From Flavihumibacter solisilvae (GTDB taxonomy: Bacteria > Bacteroidota > Bacteroidia > Chitinophagales > Chitinophagaceae), in the NCBI RefSeq assembly GCF_000814475.1, contig NZ_JSVC01000001.1:186001-250000 (forward strand): DNA of 64,000 bases, in the 5' to 3' direction. The translations under genes and the position numbers were made by a program. Shown piece after piece: positions 16,529-26,103 of this stretch; position 1 is the first letter of the stretch; the number at the start of each line of letters is the position of its first letter. A model generated the notes under the pieces. That model made no database searches, had not been told where the DNA came from, and worked only from the letters and a program-made list of their open reading frames with translations.

Positions 16529-17056
16529 TTACTTCGATTTGTCAAAATCGAGGATTACACCATTTATGCAATAGCGCAATCCGGTAGGCGGCGGTCCGTC
16601 TTCAAATACATGTCCGAGGTGGGCTTTACACCTGCCGCACTGAACTTCGGTCCGCACCATCCCATGGGTATTATCCGGTGTGTAAATTATGCTTCCTTTG
16701 CTGATCGGCTCGTAAAAGCTGGGCCATCCGCAACCGCTTTCGAATTTTGTGTCACTCCTGAATAACGGGTTACCACATGCTTTGCAATAGTAGGTACCGA
16801 TCTCCTTTGACAATTCAAATGGACTGCTCCACGGACGCTCTGTTCCCTTTTGCCTTGCAATATGGTATACGTCTTCAGGCAGGATCTTCTTCCATTCTTC
16901 TTCACTTAAATTCACCTTTTCTGTGGAGTTCCGCGAGTAGACGGAGTTCTTTTTTGATGTGTCCATTGCTTTTGATTCTTTTTTGTCTGACGACTGCGAA
17001 TAACTGCACTGCTCGAATAACAGTACGCAACAAATCAATATTAAATATCTGGCCAT
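16529..17056 (-). CDS. msrB: Peptide-methionine (R)-S-oxide reductase, lipoprotein form
   Basis: This 175-aa enzyme reduces methionine-R-sulfoxide in proteins. The domain begins near residue 50 (LSEEEWKKILPEDVYHIAR). It keeps both zinc CxxC pairs (YYCKACG, VQCGRCKAHLGHVF), the substrate loop FESGCGWPSF, and the catalytic Cys in RYCINGV. I start at ATG 17056 because it gives a signal peptide with a lipobox-like LLFEQCSYS stretch, so the enzyme is probably an envelope lipoprotein. The longer frame to 17119 only adds a cysteine-rich stretch without family match. Confidence 0.92.
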   Translation of the reverse strand: MARYLILICCVLLFEQCSYSQSSDKKESKAMDTSKKNSVYSRNSTEKVNLSEEEWKKILPEDVYHIARQKGTERPWSSPFELSKEIGTYYCKACGNPLFRSDTKFESGCGWPSFYEPISKGSIIYTPDNTHGMVRTEVQCGRCKAHLGHVFEDGPPPTGLRYCINGVILDFDKSK

Positions 17057-17207
17057 ATTTTTACACTTATCACTAACAAACTTACGGCAACAAGGTTGCC
17101 TGTTATTCAACACTAACAAACGTTTGCATTCATTTAAATGAATGCCCGGTTTGAATAATATTCAACCCTAGTGGCAAAATGATCGATCATTTTTAAACAG
17201 CATGCAC

Positions 17208-17215
17208 TAAATTTG
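17208..17215 (+). promoter_or_regulatory. -7 box (TAAATTTG) of adk
   Basis: This is an exact TAnnTTTG match 24 nt before the adk ATG. No good -33 TTTG is seen at the usual distance. Confidence 0.45.
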
Positions 17216-17239
17216 AGCCTCATTAGGTTTTCAGCTATC

Positions 17240-17821
17240 ATGTTCAATTTAATCTTATTTGGCCCTCCCGGTAGTGGAAAGGGCACACAATCAGAAAGGC
17301 TTATTTCCCGCTATGGGTTAAAACATCTTTCCACCGGTGACCTCTTAAGAAGTGAAATTGCTAACCAGACTCTGTTAGGCCTGGAAGCGAAATCTTTTAT
17401 GGACAGGGGAGAACTCGTTCCGGATGAAGTTGTGATCGGCATGATCCGGTCAGCCCTGGATGCCAATCCACAGGCAAAAGGCTTTCTTTTCGACGGTTTT
17501 CCGAGGACTAAAGCACAAAGTGAGGCCTTAGACACGCTTTTGTCAACCCGGGGCGAAGCCATTAACGTGGTACTGGCATTGGAAGTTACTGAAGAAGAGT
17601 TGGTTAAGCGCCTCCTGAACCGCGGACTGACCAGTGACCGGAGTGATGACCGTGACGAACAGGTTATCAGGGCGAGGATCGCCGAATACCATAAAAAGAC
17701 TACAGCAGTAGCCGACCACTATCGCCAGTTTGGCAAGGTGGTAAGTATAAAAGGTGAAGGAACTGTTGACGACATTTTCGATGCGCTTTGCGGAGAAATA
17801 GAAAAAAGAAAAGCAGCCTGA
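17240..17821 (+). CDS. adk: Adenylate kinase, short form
   Basis: This 193-aa enzyme converts AMP + ATP to 2 ADP. The P-loop GPPGSGKGTQSE starts the protein, followed by the AMP-site segments STGDLLR and FDGFPRT. The LID is replaced by a short RGLTSDRSDDRDE segment, so this is the short type without a zinc-binding LID, common in Bacteroidota. The start is ATG 17240, immediately before the first strand (MFNLILFG). The longer frame adds nine residues without family support. A terminator overlaps its stop codon. Confidence 0.95.
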   Translation: MFNLILFGPPGSGKGTQSERLISRYGLKHLSTGDLLRSEIANQTLLGLEAKSFMDRGELVPDEVVIGMIRSALDANPQAKGFLFDGFPRTKAQSEALDTLLSTRGEAINVVLALEVTEEELVKRLLNRGLTSDRSDDRDEQVIRARIAEYHKKTTAVADHYRQFGKVVSIKGEGTVDDIFDALCGEIEKRKAA

Positions 17822-17836
17822 CGGGCTGCTTTTTTA
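17809..17836 (+). terminator. Bidirectional terminator after adk
   Basis: The stem AAGCAGCC/GGGCTGCTT has a TGA-containing loop overlapping the adk stop. T-runs lie on both sides, so it also fits the convergent lipoprotein gene. Confidence 0.8.
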
Positions 17837-17855
17837 AGTTTCCTCTTTTTACATT

Positions 17856-18323
17856 TTACTTTTTGAACAGTGAGTCGGCTCTCTGCAGGCTCAGCTGGAT
17901 ATTGTTCTTCACCTTTTCTACTTTTTCGTGTTCAGTCTTCAAATAGGTCAGGCGGCCTTCTGGGTTATCCTTTGCAGAATCCGGAATAAACTCTTCCATC
18001 CAGGTGTTCATGCTGTACTCGGCAAAATTCAGGTCTTCCTGTACTCCCATAAAAGTCTGTTGCAGGCGCTCCTTCGCTGCTGACGCCGGCAATCGCTGGA
18101 TACTGTCAAGAGCCTTCTGGGCCTGCTGCTGGTATGACCGGATCTTTCCCATCTTCGCCATTCCAACGTCATGACCATCCATTACAAGCTGGTAAAGGCT
18201 GTCCTGAGGTGTTTTTGCATTGTCGGAAAAGCCGTCTTTCCTGTGTTCCGAATGATCAGTCGCATTGTTGCAACCTGTGGAAATAACACAAAGGACTAAG
18301 GCAGATATATAGATATTCTTCAT
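17856..18323 (-). CDS. Hypothetical helical lipoprotein
   Basis: This 155-aa protein has a lipoprotein signal (MKNIYISALVLCVISTGC) with the lipobox Cys at residue 18. The mature part is polar and helical with a MDGHDVGMAKMGKIR segment and repeated K/E/L/Q heptad-like stretches up to the lysine-rich C terminus. From memory it resembles a Bacteroidota family sometimes mislabelled viral A-type inclusion protein. I choose ATG 18323 because it gives the lipobox at the right place. The function is unknown; it is probably periplasmic and membrane-anchored. Confidence 0.78.
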   Translation of the reverse strand: MKNIYISALVLCVISTGCNNATDHSEHRKDGFSDNAKTPQDSLYQLVMDGHDVGMAKMGKIRSYQQQAQKALDSIQRLPASAAKERLQQTFMGVQEDLNFAEYSMNTWMEEFIPDSAKDNPEGRLTYLKTEHEKVEKVKNNIQLSLQRADSLFKK

Positions 18324-18424
18324 AACAACTAAAATATTACTACAAATATGCAGTGCTTTTGCGAATGCCCCGCTGCAACAACACCTCAATTTTCTGCTAA
18401 TTTGCAGTAATAAATGCTTGCTAT

Positions 18425-20470
18425 ATGAATAAACTGGGAAATTATGTATCCGGGGAATGGGTCACGGGCGATGGCGACGGACAGTTGCTTTTTAATGCGG
18501 TAACCGGCGATCCGATCGCAGCCGCCTCTACCAAAGGACTGGATTTTAAAGCCATGACTGACTATGCCCGGAGAACCGGTAACCCTGCATTACGAAGAAT
18601 GACTTTCCATGAGAGGGGGCGAATGTTGAGAGCCCTTGCATTGCATCTTCAGCAGCACCTTCCTGAATTTTACGACATAAGCTACAAATCCGGGGCAACC
18701 AAAGCCGACAGCTGGGTCGATATCGAAGGCGGAATCGGGAATCTTTTCTCTTATGCGTCGCTCCGGCGTCGTTTTCCTGACCAGTCATTTTATGTAGATG
18801 GTGAATCTCATAACCTAAGTAAGCAAAACAGTTTTATGGGTACACACCTCATGGTTCCGAAGGAAGGTGTGGCAATACATATCAATGCCTTTAATTTTCC
18901 TGTTTGGGGTATGCTGGAAAAAGTGGCCGTGAACTGGCTTGCCGGGATGCCGGCGATCGTAAAACCGGCCACAATAACTTCCTTCCTTACGGAAGCGGTT
19001 GTACGCGTTATCATCGACTCAGGCATTCTGCCTGATGGCGCATTGCAGTTAATCTGCGGAAGTGCCGGCGATCTGCTCGATCATGTGCATCCCCAGGATG
19101 TCATTAGTTTTACCGGGTCGGCATCAACAGGTCACCAGTTAAAATCTCACCAGGCAATACAGAGGGAAAATGTTCCTTTTAATATGGAAGCCGACTCATT
19201 GAATTGTATAGTCCTTGCCCCGGACGTTGAAAAAGGGAGCCTGGAATGGGACATTTTTATTAAGGAGATAAGGAAGGAGATGACAGCGAAGGCAGGACAA
19301 AAGTGTACCGCCATCCGGAGGATCTTTGTACCTGAAAACAGAATGGAAGAGGTGTGGATGGATGTAGCGGGAGCCCTTAAACAAACAACAATCGGTAATC
19401 CACTCAATGAAAAAGTACGTATGGGTGCGCTTGCCGGACAACAGCAGCGTAATGAAGTGCGCGAACAGGTGTCTAAACTTCTGGCTGGATCAAGCCTGGT
19501 TTATGGTTCACTTGACAGTGTTGAAGTAATAGATGCGGATGCCCGGAAAGGTGCATTCCTGAGTCCTTTATTGCTACTGAATGAACGGCCGTTTACCCAT
19601 AGAGAAGTTCACGAAGTAGAGGCGTTCGGACCGGTGAGCACAATTATGCCATACAGAAACATGGATGAAGCGATCGAACTTTCCCGGATGGGTAAAGGTT
19701 CCCTCTGCAGCAGCATCGTTACCAAAGATCATTCGACAGCGCGGAATTATATATTAGGTGCGGGCCCCTGGCATGGGCGCATTCTCGTTCTGAATAACGA
19801 TTGTGCCAGGGAATCTACCGGTCATGGTTCTCCGCTTCCTTTACTGGTACATGGAGGGCCGGGCCGGGCAGGCGGGGGTGAAGAAATGGGTGGGATCAGG
19901 GGGGTGAACCACTATATGCAGCGTATTGCGGTCCAGGGCTCACCAGACATGATCACCGGTGTGACTGGTGTTTACCAGCCCTATGCGAAAGGTAATGAAG
20001 ACGTGATCCATCCTTTCCGTAAGCACTTTGAAGAAATCCGGATCGGAGACCAGCTGATAACCGGCAATCGTACGATAACCGAAGCTGATATCGTCAATTT
20101 CGCGAACCTGAGCTGGGATCATTTTTATGCACACACGGATCATACGGCCCTGGAAGGAACTCTTTTTGAAAAACCGGTGGCACATGGTTATTTTATTCTG
20201 AGTGCAGCTGCCGGGCTCTTTGTGGATGGCAGCGGTAAAGGACCCGTACTCCTGAATTATGGAATTGATGAACTCCGGTTTTTAAAACCTGTGTATGCCG
20301 GTACGACAATCAAAGTAAGGTTTACCTGCAAGGAAAAAATCGAACAGGAACAGAAATCAGATACTGACGTGCCCAAAGGAATCGTTAAATGGTACGTGGA
20401 AGTTTTGGATACCGATGGTGACCAGGTGGCTGTGGCCACCATTCTCACCATGGTGCGTAAAAAACAATGA
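18425..20470 (+). CDS. paaZ: PaaZ bifunctional oxepin-CoA hydrolase / 3-oxo-5,6-dehydrosuberyl-CoA semialdehyde dehydrogenase
   Basis: This 681-aa fusion protein has an aldehyde dehydrogenase domain at about residues 1-515, with catalytic Cys294 in [10 protein letters not shown], the general-base Glu in NMEADSLN, and FTGSASTG near the cofactor. A MaoC-type hydratase domain follows at about 535-681 ([32 protein letters not shown]), containing the catalytic Asp/His pair. In phenylacetate degradation it opens the oxepin ring and oxidises the aldehyde. The enoyl-CoA hydratase gene follows 31 nt later. The epoxidase genes paaABCDE are not in this window, so the pathway must be split. Confidence 0.93.
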   Translation: MNKLGNYVSGEWVTGDGDGQLLFNAVTGDPIAAASTKGLDFKAMTDYARRTGNPALRRMTFHERGRMLRALALHLQQHLPEFYDISYKSGATKADSWVDIEGGIGNLFSYASLRRRFPDQSFYVDGESHNLSKQNSFMGTHLMVPKEGVAIHINAFNFPVWGMLEKVAVNWLAGMPAIVKPATITSFLTEAVVRVIIDSGILPDGALQLICGSAGDLLDHVHPQDVISFTGSASTGHQLKSHQAIQRENVPFNMEADSLNCIVLAPDVEKGSLEWDIFIKEIRKEMTAKAGQKCTAIRRIFVPENRMEEVWMDVAGALKQTTIGNPLNEKVRMGALAGQQQRNEVREQVSKLLAGSSLVYGSLDSVEVIDADARKGAFLSPLLLLNERPFTHREVHEVEAFGPVSTIMPYRNMDEAIELSRMGKGSLCSSIVTKDHSTARNYILGAGPWHGRILVLNNDCARESTGHGSPLPLLVHGGPGRAGGGEEMGGIRGVNHYMQRIAVQGSPDMITGVTGVYQPYAKGNEDVIHPFRKHFEEIRIGDQLITGNRTITEADIVNFANLSWDHFYAHTDHTALEGTLFEKPVAHGYFILSAAAGLFVDGSGKGPVLLNYGIDELRFLKPVYAGTTIKVRFTCKEKIEQEQKSDTDVPKGIVKWYVEVLDTDGDQVAVATILTMVRKKQ

Positions 20471-20501
20471 TTAACTTTATTATCCGTACAAACATTGACA
20501 C

Positions 20502-21281
20502 ATGATCCAGGAAGTTAAAGGTGGATACGTCCAGTCAGAAATTCACAAGGGAGTTGCTACCATCGAGTTTTTTCACCCACAAAGCAACTCTTTACCAGGA
20601 AAGCTTCTCGACGAACTTGCGAAGGAAATTCTCTACGCAGGCAATAATGCCGAAGTACGGGTAATTGTACTCAGGTCTGGCGGCGAAAAAGTATTCTGTG
20701 CCGGCGCGTCCTTTGATGAACTAAGCGCAATACGCACTTCTGAACAGGGATTCGCTTTTTTCAGTGGTTTTGCCAATGTTATCAATACCATGCGCAAGGC
20801 TCCCAAACTCATAATTGGCCGCATTCATGGGAAATGTGTAGGAGGTGGGGTCGGATTGGCAGCAGCAGTGGACTATGCAATTGCCGTTGAAGGGGCTGAA
20901 GTGAAATTAAGCGAACTCTCGGTTGGAATCGGCCCGTTTGTAGTCGGACCTGCAGTTGAAAGAAAGATCGGCCTATCTTCATTTTCACAAATTGCTATCG
21001 ATGCGGGAATGTGGCGAAATGCCGATTGGGCCAGGAGAAAAGGCCTCTTCGCCGAACTGCATCCGAATGTGGAAAGCATGGATGAATCAATAGAGCGCCT
21101 TGCGGCAACTTTGGCGGCTTCCTCACCCGAGGCGATGACCGAAATGAAGAAAGTGTTATGGAGGGGTACAGAAAACTGGGACACCCTGCTTTATGAACGA
21201 GCAACCATTAGCGGCCGGTTAATTCTGAGCGAATTTTCCCGCGCGGCCATCGACCAGTTCAAATCAAAAGTGAAGGCCTGA
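20502..21281 (+). CDS. Enoyl-CoA hydratase/isomerase family protein
   Basis: This 259-aa crotonase-fold enzyme has an oxyanion-hole loop near RSGGEKVFCAGASFDEL and the second backbone-amide site HGKCVGGGVGLAAAVDYAIA. A Glu in VKLSELSVGIGP sits at the usual catalytic position, and VVGPAVERKIG follows. It lies directly after paaZ, so it probably serves phenylacetate beta-oxidation as a PaaF/PaaG-type step; which one cannot be decided from motifs alone. Confidence 0.87.
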   Translation: MIQEVKGGYVQSEIHKGVATIEFFHPQSNSLPGKLLDELAKEILYAGNNAEVRVIVLRSGGEKVFCAGASFDELSAIRTSEQGFAFFSGFANVINTMRKAPKLIIGRIHGKCVGGGVGLAAAVDYAIAVEGAEVKLSELSVGIGPFVVGPAVERKIGLSSFSQIAIDAGMWRNADWARRKGLFAELHPNVESMDESIERLAATLAASSPEAMTEMKKVLWRGTENWDTLLYERATISGRLILSEFSRAAIDQFKSKVKA

Positions 21282-21305
21282 TCCTCACATCTTAATACGA
21301 AAACA

Positions 21306-21629
21306 TTACCATCGCTCCTCCTCGTCATCGGGAGGCGGTTGCCGGAACATTTTGCGGCTTTCAAGTTTCTGCAACTGCCTTTCGATCACGAGGTCGGCAA
21401 TAATAAGGGCAGCATCATCACTTACTTTTTCTCTAAGCAGGAACTTTAGTTTGTTTTCGTTTATATCTACCCGGTATAACATTTGAACCAGCTTGTCAAA
21501 ATCCGTCTGTATCCAATTGTTTATGTGTGAAGCAAGTCCTTCCCTTAACCGGCCAAAATCCTGTATTTCCGGAAGCTCTATTTCCAGCTGTTCATTTAGT
21601 ATTTGTATGAGGTCCTGCCCAGGTTGCAT
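21306..21629 (-). CDS. Conserved hypothetical protein downstream of TIGR02757
   Basis: This 107-aa acidic, helical protein contains GRLREGLASHINNWIQTDFDKLVQMLYRVD-like text (residues about 25-54), then ENKLKFLL and an ALIIADLVIERQLQK helix, ending in a DDEEERW tail. It has no membrane segment. It looks like a conserved Bacteroidota partner of TIGR02757. I use ATG 21629; the alternative TTG at 21659 would overlap the upstream gene by 17 bp. The gene is 13 nt after TIGR02757 and certainly co-transcribed. The function is unknown. Confidence 0.75.
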   Translation of the reverse strand: MQPGQDLIQILNEQLEIELPEIQDFGRLREGLASHINNWIQTDFDKLVQMLYRVDINENKLKFLLREKVSDDAALIIADLVIERQLQKLESRKMFRQPPPDDEEERW

Positions 21630-21642
21630 TTGACTGCTGAAA

Positions 21643-22419
21643 TTAGTACTTCTCGACAACGCCTAATGCGAAAAGGGCAAAATCATACTTTACGGGATCA
21701 GCAGGGTCGAGCTTTCGCAACCAGGTGGTGAGTTCCACAGCAGCCTGCCAATCGACGGCTTCGCGTTTCAGCAATCCGAACCTGCGGGTAACCCGCGCCA
21801 CATGTACATCGACGGGGCAAATGAGCCGGGAGGCACCGATTTTTTCCCAAATGCCGAAGTCCACTCCGCAATTATCTTTCCTGACCATCCATCTCAGGAA
21901 CATATTCAGCCGCTTACAGGTGGATTTTTTAAACGGTGCTGCGATATGTTTCCGGGTTCTATCCGGAACATGTTCCAGGGAAAAGAAATGTTGATAGAAC
22001 CCATTCAATGCATTTTCCGTATCCTGGTCACCCGGCAGCATTCCTTTCAAAAAAGCATCCTCAAGCGACTCATGCCGACTGTAGTGCCAGTTGAGGAACT
22101 CTATAAAATACAGCAGGTCAGTTGTATTGAAAGTACGATGCCTGAAGTCCAGCAGCGACCTTGCCTCTTTTTCACTATGATTTAAAACAAAAGCGTGGGG
22201 GGCATCGTCCATCCGCCTCATCAGCTCATTGCTTTTGTTGATGATAGTAGTTCGGTTTCCCCATGCAAACACTGCCGCAAAAAAAGCAGCAATCTCAATA
22301 TCTGCTTTTTTCGAAAAGCGATGCGGAACTGAGACCGGATCGTCTGCGATAAACCGGGGCTGATTGTATTCAGTTACTTTCCGGTTCAGGAAGTCAATAA
22401 TATTCTGAGCTTTCTCCAT
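21643..22419 (-). CDS. TIGR02757 family protein
   Basis: This 258-aa soluble protein matches TIGR02757/DUF2400: it starts with a helical NIIDFLNRKVTEYN segment, then DPVSVPHRFSKKADIEIAAFFAAVFAWGNR, and ends with CPVDVHVARVTRRFGLLKR and YDFALFALGV. The DVHVARVTRR stretch resembles the helix-hairpin-helix region of DNA glycosylases, which invites a DNA-repair idea, but no activity is established. It is widespread in Bacteroidota. Confidence 0.85.
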   Translation of the reverse strand: MEKAQNIIDFLNRKVTEYNQPRFIADDPVSVPHRFSKKADIEIAAFFAAVFAWGNRTTIINKSNELMRRMDDAPHAFVLNHSEKEARSLLDFRHRTFNTTDLLYFIEFLNWHYSRHESLEDAFLKGMLPGDQDTENALNGFYQHFFSLEHVPDRTRKHIAAPFKKSTCKRLNMFLRWMVRKDNCGVDFGIWEKIGASRLICPVDVHVARVTRRFGLLKREAVDWQAAVELTTWLRKLDPADPVKYDFALFALGVVEKY

Positions 22420-22439
22420 ACCGTGGCAGATCTGGATAA

Positions 22440-23579
22440 TCAGCCTATTGCCTGTTCGAGGTCGCTGATAAGATCGTCCGCATCTTCCACACCTACGCTT
22501 AATCGTATCAGTGAGTCAGTCAGCCCGTTCCTGATCCGCTCTTCACGGGGAATCGATGCATGGGTCATTGTTGCCGGGTGATTGATCAGTGATTCAACAC
22601 CACCCAGGCTTTCTGCCAGCGCAAAGATCTTAGTGGAGGATAACACAGCCATTGCCTTGTCGGTGTTGTCATCCTTCAGCTCAAAGCTCATCATGCCGCC
22701 AAAGCCACGCATCTGGCGACTTGCGACTGCATATCCCGGATGGTCCTGAAAGCCACACCAATACACTTTGCCGACCTTTGGATGATTACGTAACCAGTTG
22801 GCAATCTTTTCTCCATTCTCGCAATGACGCTGCATCCGAAGGTGCAAGGTCTTAATACCTCTTAAGACTAGGAAGCAGTCCATCGGTCCCGGCACAGCCC
22901 CACAACTCTTTTGAATAAAATACAGGTGCTCCCTTAGGGTATCATCATTCATTACCAGTGCGCCCTGGATCACATCGCTGTGCCCGCCGAGATATTTTGT
23001 TGAAGAATGCATCACGATGTCTGCACCAAGGTCAAGCGGGTTCTGAAGGTATGGTGATGCAAATGTGTTGTCAACGCACAGCAGGCAGCCGGCAGTCTTT
23101 GCGATATCCGCTATGGCCCTGATATCGCTGATATTCATCAGTGGATTTGTCGGGGTTTCGAGCCAGATAAGTTTCGTCTTTGATGTGATTGCGTTTTTTA
23201 CATTTTCGGGATCTGTTGTATCCACATAAATGAACCTGATCCCGAATTTCTCAAACACTTTAGTGAACAGCCTGTAGGTTCCACCATACATATCACTTGC
23301 AGCAATTACTTCGTCGCCAGGAAGCAAAAGCTTGATCACTGCATCGGTCGCTGCAACTCCACTACTGAAAGCTAACCCGTGCCTGCCATTTTCAATTTGT
23401 GCAAGTGCTTCTTCGAGCGCCTTCCGGGTTGGGTTTTGCGAACGGGCATATTCAAAACCTTTGTTTTTGCCAGGTGCCTCCTGTACATAAGTCGATGTCT
23501 GGAAGATTGGCGTCATGATCGCACCGGTACCAGGATCAGGCTCTGTACCTGCATGAATGATCTTTGTTGCAAGCTTCAT
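22440..23579 (-). CDS. PLP-dependent trans-sulfuration enzyme (cystathionine gamma-synthase/lyase type)
   Basis: This 379-aa enzyme belongs to the Cys/Met metabolism PLP family. Visible motifs are the N-terminal ATKIIHAG and PIFQTSTY, the PLP-phosphate region FSSGVAATDAV, the cofactor Asp in LLCVDNTFASPY, and the Schiff-base Lys in HSSTKYLGGHSD. The C-terminal substrate-carboxylate Arg is present in RLSVGVE. Synthase and lyase cannot be told apart from motifs here; both act on cystathionine or O-acyl-homoserine. The start is ATG 23579. It follows asnB on the same strand with a 41-nt gap, and a CACCTTTG -7-like box lies just upstream. Confidence 0.88.
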   Translation of the reverse strand: MKLATKIIHAGTEPDPGTGAIMTPIFQTSTYVQEAPGKNKGFEYARSQNPTRKALEEALAQIENGRHGLAFSSGVAATDAVIKLLLPGDEVIAASDMYGGTYRLFTKVFEKFGIRFIYVDTTDPENVKNAITSKTKLIWLETPTNPLMNISDIRAIADIAKTAGCLLCVDNTFASPYLQNPLDLGADIVMHSSTKYLGGHSDVIQGALVMNDDTLREHLYFIQKSCGAVPGPMDCFLVLRGIKTLHLRMQRHCENGEKIANWLRNHPKVGKVYWCGFQDHPGYAVASRQMRGFGGMMSFELKDDNTDKAMAVLSSTKIFALAESLGGVESLINHPATMTHASIPREERIRNGLTDSLIRLSVGVEDADDLISDLEQAIG

Positions 23580-23620
23580 CGGGGATAAAATTTTAAGGAA
23601 CAAAGGTGCGGTAATTTATT

Positions 23621-25480
23621 CTAACCCGGCAACACGGACAAAACCCAATACCGCCAGTCTGATTCCCAATTGCCATTTCCGGTGTTTGTTTTAACGTTTG
23701 CTTTACGGGACAAAATTCCCTTTGAAGCCAGCTTTTCCCTGGCTGAGATTATCTGGGCTTTAACCGAGGGATGGTCCATCCAGGACCGCTGCGGTGGTTC
23801 AAAAGCAATCTTTCTTTTTTGCCAGGTAATCTTCTCTGGCAGCAGGTTGCCAATGGTTTTACGAAGGATCCATTTTGTGTAGCCTTCGTTCAATTTGAAA
23901 GCAGCAGGTAGTGAAAAAACAAACTGGACCAGTTCTGCCTGGAGATAAGGCAGGCGGACTTCAATACCATGGGCCATGCTGTTCCTGTCCGCATACCGCA
24001 ACAATTCAGGAAGCCTGGCCATCGATATGTCAAAGTACAGGATATCATTAAGGGAGGTCACCAGCGGCTTGTACACTTCCGCTTCCGGCATGTAGGCTTT
24101 AAGGTATTCAGGGTTAATGTCTGGTTGGTTGCTGATCAGCTTTTTTTGCCGCCGGATGAGAGATTCCTGCGCAACATGCGGAAAAATTGCAGCAAGATAG
24201 TTTTTCAATCCCGTTGTATCTTTCCAGCCGTTTTTCCTGAATTCAGCCTTTTCGTAATAGTGTTGGGTCCAATCGCCTTTGCGCCATGTTTCCTGCAAAA
24301 ACCAATGAATGTAGGGCTGGTAACCGGCAAAAAGTTCGTCCGCACCCTGGCCATCAAGGAGAACCTTAATACCGGCATTGGCCGCCAGTTGGTATACCTT
24401 ATATTGTACGAGTACACTGGCCGAACCAACAGGTTGCTCCTGGTGGTACATCATCCGTTCGAAATCATCTGCAAGAATACTGTGATCGGGGTTGATCCTG
24501 TGATTAGCTGTTCCAAGGTATCTGGAAACTTCATCGATAAATTCAGTCTCATCCTTCTCAAACCCGGGAAAGCCGGCAGAAAAGGATTCCAGGCTGGTTC
24601 CGGAAATCCTTTTGGCAAGTGCTGCGAGACTACTGCTATCCACGCCGCCGCTTAGGGACAGGCCAACCGGTACATCTGATCTCAACCGCTGGCGGACGGA
24701 CCTGCTCAATAACTCATCAAGTTTCACCATGGCCTCTTCGGGGGTCATCCGGGAAGTCGCCGTCTTATCTATATCCCAATACCGGTACATTTCCGGTTCG
24801 GCATTTTCCTCGACGGTGCTTTGCATGGTCAGGTAATGACCTGCCGGAACCTGCCGGATATCTTTATAAAAGGTAGAACTGTTTTGCAGGGGAAACCCCG
24901 TATTGCCAGTGGCGGTAAAAAGGAGAACCTGGCTTTCATCCATTTCGGCAGGGATCCCTGCCGCCCACAGGGCTTTCATTTCGGAGGCGAAAATAAATTT
25001 ACCTTCAGCTGACCAGGCAAAGTATAACGGCTTTTCCCCAAACCGGTCACGGGCAAGATAAAGTCTTTTCGCCTGGTCATCCCAGATCGCAAAAGCAAAC
25101 ATGCCATCAAATCTTTCAACGCAGGCCTCACCATAGCAGTCAAAAGCTGCAAGGATTACTTCGGTATCCGACTGCGTATGGAAGTCATAGCCGGCTTCCC
25201 TGAGCTCGCTTCGAAGCTCAATGAAATTGTACAGTTCTCCATTATACACGATGGTAAATCTGCCGGCAAAATGCATAGGTTGCGTGCCTGCCGGACTGGT
25301 ATCAATAATCGCCAGTCGCCTGTGCCCAAAAAATGTTCTGCCATCCGTGCTGTTCCAATATGCCTCGCCGTCCGGTCCACGGTGGCCGATGGAACGGATC
25401 ATTTTCCGGACTAACGTGGATTCCGTGTGAACCTCCACGTTTCCCCCAGTTTGAGCTATAATACCGGCAATTCCACACAT
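23621..25480 (-). CDS. asnB: Asparagine synthetase (glutamine-hydrolysing)
   Basis: This 619-aa enzyme forms asparagine from aspartate, glutamine and ATP. The N-terminal amidotransferase starts with catalytic Cys2 (MCGIAGIIAQ) and has the IRSIGHRGPDGE and YNGELYNF motifs. The synthetase domain has the pyrophosphate loop LSLSGGVDSSSLA and DGQGADELFAGYQPY. Its length is typical of the bacterial AsnB family of about 600-640 aa, which also includes cell-surface polysaccharide amidotransferases. It lies 11 nt after DUF2911 in the same direction. Confidence 0.92.
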   Translation of the reverse strand: MCGIAGIIAQTGGNVEVHTESTLVRKMIRSIGHRGPDGEAYWNSTDGRTFFGHRRLAIIDTSPAGTQPMHFAGRFTIVYNGELYNFIELRSELREAGYDFHTQSDTEVILAAFDCYGEACVERFDGMFAFAIWDDQAKRLYLARDRFGEKPLYFAWSAEGKFIFASEMKALWAAGIPAEMDESQVLLFTATGNTGFPLQNSSTFYKDIRQVPAGHYLTMQSTVEENAEPEMYRYWDIDKTATSRMTPEEAMVKLDELLSRSVRQRLRSDVPVGLSLSGGVDSSSLAALAKRISGTSLESFSAGFPGFEKDETEFIDEVSRYLGTANHRINPDHSILADDFERMMYHQEQPVGSASVLVQYKVYQLAANAGIKVLLDGQGADELFAGYQPYIHWFLQETWRKGDWTQHYYEKAEFRKNGWKDTTGLKNYLAAIFPHVAQESLIRRQKKLISNQPDINPEYLKAYMPEAEVYKPLVTSLNDILYFDISMARLPELLRYADRNSMAHGIEVRLPYLQAELVQFVFSLPAAFKLNEGYTKWILRKTIGNLLPEKITWQKRKIAFEPPQRSWMDHPSVKAQIISAREKLASKGILSRKANVKTNTGNGNWESDWRYWVLSVLPG

Positions 25481-25491
25481 GTTAAAAGTGG

Positions 25492-26055
25492 TCAGAAGAA
25501 GCTGATGGGCATCCGGACGGTTTCATCATCCCAACCCATCACCAGGTTAATATTACCGTTGGTTTTTTCAAAATACATGCTGAAAGCCTCCAGCGGGTCA
25601 GCCACCCGTTGTACCGGAACTTCGGTCCTGGCCACGTCTTTCTTAGAATCGTACCGGAAGGCACCCCATACATCGTTGTCCTTATTAAGAATGATCGTCC
25701 ACTTTGACGATGTTGGAATCGCGAACAAAGTGTAGCGACCCTTTTTCACGCGCGTGTCACCAATCTTTGCATCCCGAAAAAGCTCAAGTTCTGTGGCTTC
25801 GTTTGCTCCCAGGCGCCAGATCGTTCCGTATTCTACGAGTTCCCCGAATACTTTCCGGCCGTTTTTCTGCGGCCTGCTGTACACAACGCGGGCAAGCAGC
25901 GGCTCAGCGGCCTTATCCTGAATTTTCAGAATAGGGTAATTTGCCGGATAATAGCTCATGTCCATCGGACTCTTGTCAACAGTGGGAAATCGCGATTGTG
26001 CCGAAACAAAAAGGCTTCCAAGCATTATACCGGTTAACAAAATAGTCTTTCTCAT
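25492..26055 (-). CDS. DUF2911 secreted protein
   Basis: This 187-aa protein has a signal peptide (MRKTILLTGIMLGSLFVSA) and the DUF2911 pattern: PMDMSYYPANYP, ARVVYSRPQKNGRKVFGELVEYG, WRLGANEATELELF and KWTIILNKD. The family is restricted largely to Bacteroidota and is predicted to be periplasmic with a beta-sandwich fold; no function is known. It is the likely first gene of a DUF2911-asnB transcription unit, though the pairing says nothing clear about its role. Confidence 0.88.
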   Translation of the reverse strand: MRKTILLTGIMLGSLFVSAQSRFPTVDKSPMDMSYYPANYPILKIQDKAAEPLLARVVYSRPQKNGRKVFGELVEYGTIWRLGANEATELELFRDAKIGDTRVKKGRYTLFAIPTSSKWTIILNKDNDVWGAFRYDSKKDVARTEVPVQRVADPLEAFSMYFEKTNGNINLVMGWDDETVRMPISFF

Positions 26056-26103
26056 TGCTTATCACGATAATATTAAGGGTCAAAAATAAAGAAGGCTGCT
26101 CTT